Positions 1-7,152 of a stretch of DNA of 64,000 nt are shown here, piece after piece. The DNA is taken from NCBI GenBank assembly GCA_030950925.1, contig JAUZQO010000029.1, positions 1-64,000 on the forward strand, read 5' to 3'. Position numbers and translations under genes: made by a program. The first letter of the stretch is position 1. Each line of letters begins with the position of its first letter. The notes beneath the pieces are model-generated. The model searched no databases. It was not told where the DNA came from and saw nothing but the letters and a program-made list of their open reading frames with translations. Origin of the DNA: Mariprofundaceae bacterium. Its GTDB lineage: Bacteria; Pseudomonadota; Zetaproteobacteria; Mariprofundales; Mariprofundaceae.

Positions 1-586
1 ATTCATGATCGACCATCAGAGATTGAGGAACGCATTATTCCTGGTCACTGGGAAGGTGATTTGATTAAAGGTGCACGTAATGCGTCTTCTGTAGGTACAC
101 TTGTTGAGCACACAAGTTTGTTTGTAACATTGGTTAAATTAGACTCTGCGACTGCCAAAGATGTCGAGCAAGGTTTTGCCCATGTCCTTAACCGTATTGA
201 TGCCCAAAATCGTTTAAGCATGACCTATGATCAAGGTCGTGAAATGGCATGAATTGTTGGCAGCTGAAACGGGAATTAAGGTTTACTTTGCTGACCCTCA
301 TAGCCCTTGGCAACGTGGACGCAATGAAAATACCAATGGACTGCTTAGACAGTATCTGCCCAAAGGCACTGATTTATCAGGATATTATCAGCAAGAACTT
401 GATGGTATTACTTGGAAGTTAAACACCCGACCACGAAAAAGCTTGAACTTCAGGTGTCCTGCTGAAATATACATGCCTGAGTCCTTCGACTTTGATAAAC
501 ATTTTGCGCATGTTGCACTTGAAACCGCCGAGGTAATAATGCCTGATAACAAGAATAATACAACCAGACGCGCATTCAACTCGTAA
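1..586 (+). pseudogene. IS30-family transposase fragment, frameshifted and cut by window edge
   Basis: The left part reads in frame 1 up to a stop at 250-252 and carries the typical IS30 catalytic-core motif GHWEGDLI and then TYDQGREMA. The downstream half continues in frame 2 from about 245 with HELLAAETG, the RNENTNGLLRQYLP motif that holds the catalytic Glu, and the closing LNTRPRKSLNF. A loss of two bases near 248 would explain the shift. The natural end is probably near HVALET at about 512-526. Beyond that the frame runs on and stops inside the left inverted repeat of the next IS30 copy, so this copy was disturbed by that insertion. The N-terminal HTH part lies before the window. It is unlikely to make active transposase. 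Confidence 0.85.
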
Positions 587-598
587 GTGCAACTTTGA
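569..598 (+). repeat. Left terminal inverted repeat of IS30 copy
   Basis: The reverse complement of 1622-1650 matches this stretch with one mismatch and one single-base indel. The stop codon of the upstream IS30 fragment frame (584-586) falls inside it. Confidence 0.85.
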
Positions 599-669
599 AA
601 ATCTGTTGAAGGAATCAGCTGCGGTAGCAGTCTTGGTCTTTTCAAACACGACTTATCAAAGGACAAGAT

Positions 670-1643
670 ATGAACTACACGCAGCTAACCCAAGAGCAAC
701 GATATCAGATTGCCGTGCTCAATAAAGCAGGGCACTTTCAAATTGAAATATCTCGATTGGTTGGTGTTCATAAATCGACAATCAGCCAAGAGCTTAAGCT
801 CAATCATGGTCAACGCGGTTATCGCGCCAAAGAAGCCCATCATTTTACACTGCAACGTAGGCAAGATAAAATCACGACCTCTATTTCAAAGGAACAATGG
901 CAACAAGTTGAAGCTTTGCTGTGTATGGAATGGTCACCTGAGGAGATTGGAGCACGTTTGCGTATGGAAGGCGGTCGTTTTATCAGCCATGAATGGATTT
1001 ACCAATATGTGTACGCGGATAAGGCTAAGGGTGGTGATTTGTATACCTTTCTCCGCTGTCAATAACAACGCAAGAAGCGTTATGGTTCAATGAATAGGCG
1101 CGGTAAGATACCCAATCGGATAGGTATTGAACAACGCCCCGCAATCGTTGATATGAAAACACGCATTGGAGACTGGGAAGCTGATACTATTGTTGGCAAA
1201 GGGCATCAGGGAGCTATCGTTTCACTCGTTGAGCGTAAGTCCAAATACACGCAGGTGGAGATACTCAAAAGCAAGAAAGCTAAACCTGTGGCTGATGCGG
1301 AGATTCGCTTGTTGAGCCCATTCCAAGACAAGGTTCACACCATCACCAAAGATAACGGTTTGGAATTCTGTGACCATGTTCGTGTTGCTCAAACCCTCAA
1401 AACAGATACGTTTTTTGCCAACCCTTATGCTTCATGGGAACGAGGGTTAAATGAAAAAACCAACGGTTTAGTCAGGCAATACATACCCAAGAAACGGTTG
1501 TTCAATACGGTATCCAATCAAGTTGTGACTTCATTACCCACAGACTCAATCATCGACCTCGAAAAACACTGGGGTATAAAACGCCGCATGAAGTGTTTTT
1601 CAATACAAAAACTAAACTAACTCAAGTTGCACTTACTAGTTGA
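670..1643 (+). pseudogene. IS30-family transposase with internal stop and frameshift
   Basis: The N-terminal part starts MNYTQLTQEQRYQI, a typical IS30 helix-turn-helix beginning (LTQEQRYQI, HKSTISQEL). The frame is interrupted by TAA at 1063-1065 and then continues in the same frame with GDWEADTI, TKDNGLEF and the NPYASWERGLNEKTNG catalytic block. Near 1525-1547 the frame shifts: the expected end (NHRPRKTLGYKTPHEVFF to VALTS) is found in frame 3 and stops at 1641-1643. One nonsense mutation and one frameshift make it a pseudogene unless both are read through. Confidence 0.88.
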
Positions 1644-1650
1644 ATGCGCG
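1622..1650 (+). repeat. Right terminal inverted repeat of IS30 copy
   Basis: This pairs with 569-598. The transposase stop codon at 1641-1643 lies inside the repeat, as is common when an IS30 gene runs to the element end. Confidence 0.85.
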
Positions 1651-1722
1651 CTTTATCAAACCATGAATGCTGGATAAACATGTAGCGTAGTAATTATGTA
1701 ATGTTTTTATAATATAGCGACC

Positions 1723-2682
1723 ATGTCTGTTTATACTGAACTTACCCACTCTGATATTGAATCCATTTTATCTTCTTACCATTTAGGTGCACTACAAAGC
1801 TTTGAGGGCATTGCTGCGGGCATTGAAAATAGCAATTTCTTTGTTAACACTGAGCAAGGTCGATTTGTCCTAACTATATTTGAACGGTTAGATGCAAATG
1901 AATTGCCATATTTTATGCGCTTGATGCGGCATTTATCGGCAAAAGGCTTGTCATGCCCTGATGTGATGATGTGTGATGATAATGCCTTGTTATTTAAACT
2001 GATCCATGATGGTGAAAAAAAATGTGGCTGTATTGTTTCCTGCCTACCAGGTAAAATCTTGGATGCTTTGAATGAGGGGCAGTTGCAAGCTTCGGGCGTA
2101 GCTTTGGCGCAATTGCACTTGGCGGGAAAAGATTTTGAGATGCAACGTGAAAATCCAACGGGCGAAATTTGGTTGCAAGAGATGGTTCAAAAGGTGATGG
2201 AGCGTTGTGAGGAAGCCTATGGGAAGGACGCCGCTTTACTTTTGCAAGATGAATTGAAGCAGCAGCAATGTTATATATCGCATGTTTTGCCAACTGGTGT
2301 GATTCATGGCGATTTATTCGTGGATAATATTCTTTTTGAGGGTGAAGATGTGGCAGGAATTATTGATTTTTATTATGCCCATAGCGCACCTTGGGTGATG
2401 GATATTGCAATTTCATTGAACGCGCAAGCGGTTGTGCTGGGTGATGCTGATGAGAAGCGTATGCATGTTTTCTTAAAGGGTTATACATCCTTGCGTCCAT
2501 TAAAGGCTGAAGAGGAAGCATCATTACCAATGTTGTTGCGTGTATCCGCTCTGCGTTTTTGGGTATCGCGCTTGTATGACGCACTTTTTCCGCGTGAAGG
2601 TGCCATGACACAGCTAAAAGATCCCAAAGAGTATGAGCGTAAGCTAAGATTGCATCGCGGAAAAAAATATCTAGTAGACTAG
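1723..2682 (+). CDS. thrB: Homoserine kinase (ThrB type II, aminoglycoside-phosphotransferase fold)
   Basis: This is the cytosolic enzyme of threonine synthesis that phosphorylates homoserine with ATP. At 319 residues it has the usual length of the kinase-fold ThrB and is unlike the GHMP-type E. coli enzyme. The N-terminal GIENSNFFV and FVLTIFE stretches are typical. The Brenner motif IHGDLFVDN sits near residue 193, giving catalytic Asp 196, and GIIDFYYA near residue 213 supplies the metal-binding Asp. No Shine-Dalgarno sequence is seen before the ATG. A TATAAT hexamer lies at 1708-1713, so the mRNA may be almost leaderless. The gene stands alone between the IS30 remnants and a terminator. 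Confidence 0.93.
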   Translation: MSVYTELTHSDIESILSSYHLGALQSFEGIAAGIENSNFFVNTEQGRFVLTIFERLDANELPYFMRLMRHLSAKGLSCPDVMMCDDNALLFKLIHDGEKKCGCIVSCLPGKILDALNEGQLQASGVALAQLHLAGKDFEMQRENPTGEIWLQEMVQKVMERCEEAYGKDAALLLQDELKQQQCYISHVLPTGVIHGDLFVDNILFEGEDVAGIIDFYYAHSAPWVMDIAISLNAQAVVLGDADEKRMHVFLKGYTSLRPLKAEEEASLPMLLRVSALRFWVSRLYDALFPREGAMTQLKDPKEYERKLRLHRGKKYLVD

Positions 2683-2748
2683 CAACTGGTATTCTTATTG
2701 GTTTCTAGTGAGGCACTATGAACGTACTCAGATAATATTTCAAGAAAA

Positions 2749-2777
2749 AAGCCAGTAAACACTAGGCTTACTGGCTT
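2749..2777 (-). terminator. Intrinsic terminator between thrB and tRNA-Met
   Basis: A perfect 10-bp stem pairs 2749-2758 with 2768-2777 around a 9-base loop. The run of A on the left becomes a U-tract for minus-strand transcripts, so it best serves the tRNA gene. It may also stop thrB transcripts. Confidence 0.8.
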
Positions 2778-2803
2778 TAAACGAACCCCAACGGAGTTAG
2801 ATG

Positions 2804-2880
2804 TGGTGGCGCTTCAGGGACTCGAACCCCGGACACCCGGATTATGATTCCGATGCTCTAACCAGCTGAGCTAAAGCGCC
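2804..2880 (-). tRNA. tRNA-Met (CAT anticodon), probably elongator
   Basis: The reverse complement folds as a full cloverleaf: acceptor GGCGCTT paired with AAGCGCC, D-arm GCTCAGCTGGTTAGAGC, anticodon loop ATCATAA with anticodon CAT, and T-arm containing GGTTCGAGTCC. The encoded CCA end is at 2804-2806. The overall sequence resembles bacterial elongator tRNA-Met. A tRNA-Ile with lysidine-modified CAT cannot be fully excluded from sequence alone. There is no neighbouring integrase. Confidence 0.93.
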
Positions 2881-2937
2881 TTACGAACTGGCGCGAAAGG
2901 TAGAAATTTTAGGTCAATTGTCAAATATATTTTTTAA

Positions 2938-3774
2938 TTATTTTTTCTGACATAACATCCCTAAATTGGTGGTCGTTAAAAAACGAAAGGGTAAGCGATC
3001 CAAAATAGGATCCAACATCAGCAATAGCCCAATCAAAAAACGATGTCTATCAAAAAAAGGGCTGCCAAATAACAAAGGACCGCGCACTTTTTTCACTACT
3101 GGCATACCAATACTTTCGAACCAATCGCACCAAATAGGGAATGGGTGTACCGACACATGTCCAAAACCCACCTCAGCATCCAGTGCTGGTGCAGATACTT
3201 CATCTTGCCCCTTCCAATAAAAATTTTTAAAAGCCCCAAAGCTTATTTTATCTAAAAAATAACCGAACATTTCAGGTAAATTTCGTGGGTTAGGTGTGGT
3301 CACCATGGCATAACCCTTGGGTTTCAACACCCTTTGCATTTCTTGCAATGCAGGCAATGGAGCAGGCAAATGTTCCACCACTTCAGATGAAATCAGAATA
3401 TCAATGCTGTTATCAGCAAAAGGAAGCTTAAAAATATCACCAGACATAAAGTGAACTCCCTGCATGTTACGCTCTTGCACACGGTAACGGCTACGCCCTG
3501 CCCCCATGGCTGCCTCGCGTTGGTTTAAATCCAAACCGAACCATTCAACACCCTCAAATTCACGACATATATCATACACATCAAATAAATTGGTGCCGGG
3601 CCCGCAGCCCAAATCCATAATGCGAACACCAGCATTACTGTTCTGTTTTTGAAGCAATGTTTTGACTGTTTTTGCCAACATAATTTGGCGCAACTTCCAA
3701 AAGTAAAAAATATGCGTCCAAGAACGTGCAAAAAACTTTTCTGCTTGCGACCAATCCTGTTCTTTCGACATCAC
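2938..3774 (-). CDS. Class I SAM-dependent methyltransferase
   Basis: This 278-residue protein has the class I SAM-binding motif LGCGPGTN near residue 57, an acidic strand end (FGLDLN), and the motif DILISSEVVEHLPAP of the Methyltransf_11/25 type. Its start overlaps the end of the GT2 gene by 4 bases (ATGA), which indicates translational coupling in the same minus-strand operon. The substrate is unknown; the context suggests modification of a surface polysaccharide or its lipid-linked precursor. Confidence 0.85.
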   Translation of the reverse strand: MMSKEQDWSQAEKFFARSWTHIFYFWKLRQIMLAKTVKTLLQKQNSNAGVRIMDLGCGPGTNLFDVYDICREFEGVEWFGLDLNQREAAMGAGRSRYRVQERNMQGVHFMSGDIFKLPFADNSIDILISSEVVEHLPAPLPALQEMQRVLKPKGYAMVTTPNPRNLPEMFGYFLDKISFGAFKNFYWKGQDEVSAPALDAEVGFGHVSVHPFPIWCDWFESIGMPVVKKVRGPLLFGSPFFDRHRFLIGLLLMLDPILDRLPFRFLTTTNLGMLCQKK

Positions 3775-4712
3775 CTCTCCTTAACCCAGGCACGTAAAAA
3801 TCCCCACGCATAACATATTTCACACAGCACCCACAGCCATTTACCCTGTAATAAGCTTTTCAACATATTCAATGGAAAGCGTAACACCCGTTTCCACAGT
3901 GGCACGCGCAACACAAATTCACCATGTTCCGCAGGTGTTTCAATCACCCATTCAGGCGAGTGGATATTGGCATAAGCTGCCTGATAACCATTGCGCTTCA
4001 TTTGCCCCAATAATCTACCCCATGTTTCAGGTGGTAAATGATGATAAATAATATCAGGCAACACCACCACACGCGTATCCGCCTCACGAAAAACCTGTCT
4101 TAAATAAGGATCAAGCCCGCGTGGAATCACCTCATTTTCACCACCCACCTCACGAAATAAATCCGCACGCATGATGAGGCAAGGATGTTCTGCCAAATCT
4201 GAATCCATAATTTTTTTCACAGGCTGCCAACTGCGCCGTGGCACTTGTGTCATCACCCGTTTCACAAATGCTGTTGCCCAATCGGGTACAGTGTTATTAC
4301 CACCAGCCATGCCAATATCTGCATGCTTATCCATAGCAGCCATCATTTTTGTGAATGTCTGGCTATCAGGTAGCGATGAATCATCATCCACTGTCAGTAA
4401 ATACTTACCCTTTGCCATAGCGGCACAAATATTGATGCCACGCCCTTGGCGTTTATCGCCTTTAAGCACAATGAGTTCAAAATCCTGCATATCTTGCTGG
4501 GCTAAAGAGTCCATCAGCTTGATGAAGTAACCGCCCCTATCGGCATCGGCAGTGGGAATGATGACAGAAAGCAAGGGTGTTTCACTGCTTTCTTTCACAT
4601 GCCAGCATACACCTGTTGGATTATCATCATTGCGATACCGCACCCAGTCACGTGTTAAATCAGGAGAAAACCAGGCTGCTTGTGCAAATAATTCTCTAAA
4701 ATCACGCGTCAT
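3771..4712 (-). CDS. Family 2 glycosyltransferase
   Basis: The 313-residue protein begins MTRDFREL. I chose the ATG at 4710-4712 because AGGGAT lies 7 bases upstream; a longer frame to 4784 would overlap the epimerase gene by more than 80 bases. The GT-A core shows LLSVIIPTADADRGGYF, the nucleotide-sugar and metal DxD-like motif LTVDDDSS, and RGLDPYLRQVFRE in the acceptor half. A hydrophobic C-terminus (WLWVLCEICYAWGFL) suggests membrane association. It sits between an epimerase and a methyltransferase, so it probably transfers a modified sugar onto a surface glycan. Confidence 0.85.
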   Translation of the reverse strand: MTRDFRELFAQAAWFSPDLTRDWVRYRNDDNPTGVCWHVKESSETPLLSVIIPTADADRGGYFIKLMDSLAQQDMQDFELIVLKGDKRQGRGINICAAMAKGKYLLTVDDDSSLPDSQTFTKMMAAMDKHADIGMAGGNNTVPDWATAFVKRVMTQVPRRSWQPVKKIMDSDLAEHPCLIMRADLFREVGGENEVIPRGLDPYLRQVFREADTRVVVLPDIIYHHLPPETWGRLLGQMKRNGYQAAYANIHSPEWVIETPAEHGEFVLRVPLWKRVLRFPLNMLKSLLQGKWLWVLCEICYAWGFLRAWVKER

Positions 4713-5676
4713 AATAATCCCTATACCAGTCCACAAAGTTCCTAATGCCATCTTGCAATGGGGTATCAGGTTTAAAATCCACATCGGTCATCAAATCTTG
4801 GACGTCGGCATAAGTTACAGGTACATCACCTGCTTGCATGGGTAAGTAGTTCTTTTCTGATTTTTTCCCCAAGGCTGATTCAATGGACTCAATAAACGCC
4901 ATCAACGTTTCGGGGGCATGGTTACCAATATTATAAATTTTATACTTTGAGGTTGGATCTCTGGCGACCAAGCGCGTCACCGCTTCCACCACATCATCAA
5001 TATAGGTGAAATCACGCTGCATTTCACCATGATTGTACACATCAATGGTTTTGCCTTCGATCATCGCTTTGGTGAACGAAAAATATGCCATATCAGGGCG
5101 ACCCCAAGGGCCATACACCGTAAAGAACCGTAACCCAGTCACCTTAAATTCATACAAATGCGCATAAGCATGGGCCATCAACTCATTGGATTTTTTTGTT
5201 GCCGCATAGAGAGAAATCGGATGATCCACCCTATCTTCAATGGCAAAGGGAATCTTTTTATTCTCACCATACACCGATGATGATGAGGCAAATAGCAGGT
5301 GCTTTACGCCGCCATGCCGACAACCTTCCAAGACATTTAAAAAACCCACCAAATTACTATCTGCATACGCATGTGGGTGATCTATGGAATAACGCACACC
5401 AGCTTGCGCGGCTAGATTCACCACCCCATCAAAATTATGCTCTGCAAAGAGGCTTTCCATACCCGCACGGTCTGCTAAATCAAGTTTGATAAACTCAAAG
5501 TCTGATTGACTATCAAACCACTTCAAACGATCTTTTTTGAGTTGCACATCATAATAATCATTGAGGTTATCCAAGCCAATCACTTGATGACCCTGTTTTA
5601 GAAGGCTTTGACTCACATATGCACCAATAAATCCTGCCGCACCTGTCACCAAGATCTTTTTTTTCGAAGCATCCAT
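4702..5676 (-). CDS. NAD-dependent epimerase, UDP-glucuronate 4-epimerase type
   Basis: This extended SDR of 324 residues has the GAAGFIGAYV nucleotide-binding loop and the DNLNDYYDVQLKKDRL segment typical of CapI-like UDP-glucuronate 4-epimerases. The catalytic SSSSVYG serine region and YAATKKSNE (YxxxK) are present. The ATG at 5674-5676 shares one base with the stop of the dehydrogenase gene (TGATG); a TTG 12 bases further upstream is possible but less likely. Pairing with a nucleotide-sugar dehydrogenase implies it interconverts the uronic acid that enzyme makes. Confidence 0.87.
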   Translation of the reverse strand: MDASKKKILVTGAAGFIGAYVSQSLLKQGHQVIGLDNLNDYYDVQLKKDRLKWFDSQSDFEFIKLDLADRAGMESLFAEHNFDGVVNLAAQAGVRYSIDHPHAYADSNLVGFLNVLEGCRHGGVKHLLFASSSSVYGENKKIPFAIEDRVDHPISLYAATKKSNELMAHAYAHLYEFKVTGLRFFTVYGPWGRPDMAYFSFTKAMIEGKTIDVYNHGEMQRDFTYIDDVVEAVTRLVARDPTSKYKIYNIGNHAPETLMAFIESIESALGKKSEKNYLPMQAGDVPVTYADVQDLMTDVDFKPDTPLQDGIRNFVDWYRDYYDA

Positions 5677-6962
5677 CACAAACGCCAAACCTTAAATCCC
5701 GCTTCAGCCAATATATTTCGATCAAATACCGATTTTACATCCATAAAAGGCGTTTGCACATCCATATTTCGTTGTAGAGATAACATATCCTCTTGTACAA
5801 TATCTGTATGTGCTACTGCTGCTACCACGGCAGCCACCTGTCCAATATCATCCCATGCAAGCAAATCAATATCATATTCTACCTTTGCCTTTTCAAGGTT
5901 GGCAACAGGATCATATACCTGCACCTCCACCCCATAGGTCTGTAATTCTCGAATCACATCAATCACCCGTGAGTTACGCAAATCACTACAATTCTCTTTA
6001 AACGTCAATCCCAACACCAACACACATGCACCTTTCACCAGGTGTCCTGTAGCAATCATCTGTTTGATGGTTTGCTCAGCAATGTATTTACCCATGCCAT
6101 CATTGATGCGTCTCCCTGATAAAATGACATCTGGACAATAACCCAATAAATCCGCTTTATAGGTTAAATAATAAGGGTCAACACCAATGCAGTGACCACC
6201 TACCAAACCAGGTCTAAAGGGCAAAAAATTCCACTTTGTGCCTGCTGCTTTTAATACATCTAGCGTATCAATGTCCATTTTGTTAAACATGATGGATAAC
6301 TCATTCATCAAGGCGATATTCAAATCACGCTGGGTGTTTTCAATCACTTTCGCAGCTTCTGCGACCTTAATCGTAGCAGCCCTATGCACGCCAGCTTCAA
6401 TCACTAACTCATATAATTGTGCCACCTTTTCCAAGGTTTCCGCATCCTGACCCGATACCACCTTGACAATATTTTCCAAGCGATGCTCTTTATCCCCTGG
6501 GTTCACACGTTCAGGTGAATAACCCACCTTGAATCCCTCACCACATACCAAGCTTGATTCAGCTTCTAAGATAGGTACACATACATCTTCGGTGACCCCT
6601 GGGTAAACCGTGGATTCAAAAATAACAATCGCGCCCTGCTTTAAATGTTTACCTACCATGGCTGTGGCTTGTTTGACGAGGGTTAAATCAGGCTGATGTG
6701 CAACATCCACAGGTGTGGGAACGGCCACAACCACAAAATCCGCCTGTTTTAGGTCATCGACTTGATAGGTATACCGCAGTTGTTTGGCTTGCAAAAAAAG
6801 CGTTTTATCCATTTCACCTGTTGGATCATAAGCTTGCTGATATGCTTTTAGTTTTTCAGCAGATACATCAAAACCAATGGTTGGTAGCACACGTCCAAAC
6901 GCCAGTGCCAATGGTAAACCCACATAACCTAATCCCACAACTGCAACTGTTTTAGCCATCAT
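5676..6962 (-). CDS. Nucleotide-sugar 6-dehydrogenase, TviB/WbpO-like
   Basis: The 428-residue protein belongs to the UDP-glucose/UDP-GlcNAc/UDP-ManNAc dehydrogenase family. VAVVGLGYVGLPLALAFG is the NAD-binding start, FESTVYPGVTE and GYSPERVNPGD are family motifs, and GLVGGHCIGVDPYYLTYKA holds the catalytic Cys. The sequence is closer to the TviB/WbpO (UDP-HexNAc) branch than to Ugd. The start has AGGAG about 7 bases upstream; there are two adjacent ATG codons (6962 and 6959). It is the first gene of the minus-strand surface-sugar operon. Confidence 0.88.
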   Translation of the reverse strand: MMAKTVAVVGLGYVGLPLALAFGRVLPTIGFDVSAEKLKAYQQAYDPTGEMDKTLFLQAKQLRYTYQVDDLKQADFVVVAVPTPVDVAHQPDLTLVKQATAMVGKHLKQGAIVIFESTVYPGVTEDVCVPILEAESSLVCGEGFKVGYSPERVNPGDKEHRLENIVKVVSGQDAETLEKVAQLYELVIEAGVHRAATIKVAEAAKVIENTQRDLNIALMNELSIMFNKMDIDTLDVLKAAGTKWNFLPFRPGLVGGHCIGVDPYYLTYKADLLGYCPDVILSGRRINDGMGKYIAEQTIKQMIATGHLVKGACVLVLGLTFKENCSDLRNSRVIDVIRELQTYGVEVQVYDPVANLEKAKVEYDIDLLAWDDIGQVAAVVAAVAHTDIVQEDMLSLQRNMDVQTPFMDVKSVFDRNILAEAGFKVWRL

Positions 6963-7084
6963 GCACTCCTAAAACTGAAAATAAATGGCGAACTATTCAT
7001 TGACAAGCCCAGCTAGTCATACCATTACAGACCAAAATATGCAGTAATTTTGGCTTTTGCGATACAGGCAAAACCCAGTGTCCC

Positions 7085-7115
7085 TTTGTGTACGCCCATG
7101 AGGGACGTACACAAA
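7085..7115 (-). terminator. Strong hairpin downstream of nasA
   Basis: A perfect 10-bp stem pairs 7085-7094 with 7106-7115. The left arm can also form part of an alternative 6-bp stem (7080-7085 with 7101-7106). There is no good U-tract, so this may be a processing or stability element rather than a classic intrinsic terminator. Confidence 0.5.
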
Positions 7116-7152
7116 CAGCTTAAGTTCTTTTGATATATCACAAAATCCAAGC

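Larger units (their letters stand above)
569..1650 (+). mobile_element. IS30-family insertion sequence, decayed, about 1.08 kb
   Basis: Nearly matching terminal inverted repeats flank the element at 569-598 and 1622-1650. They share the outer core cgcgcattcaac and the inner core taagtgcaactt, and differ by one substitution and one T insertion. The single transposase gene inside carries two lesions, so the copy is defective for its own movement. It sits immediately behind the end of another IS30-type transposase, so insertion occurred into or next to an older IS. No clear short target duplication is visible at the ends. Confidence 0.85.

Noticed and set aside
2804-2880. tRNA-Met as an integration site
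   Set aside because: No integrase, no repeated 3' tRNA fragment and housekeeping genes on both sides.
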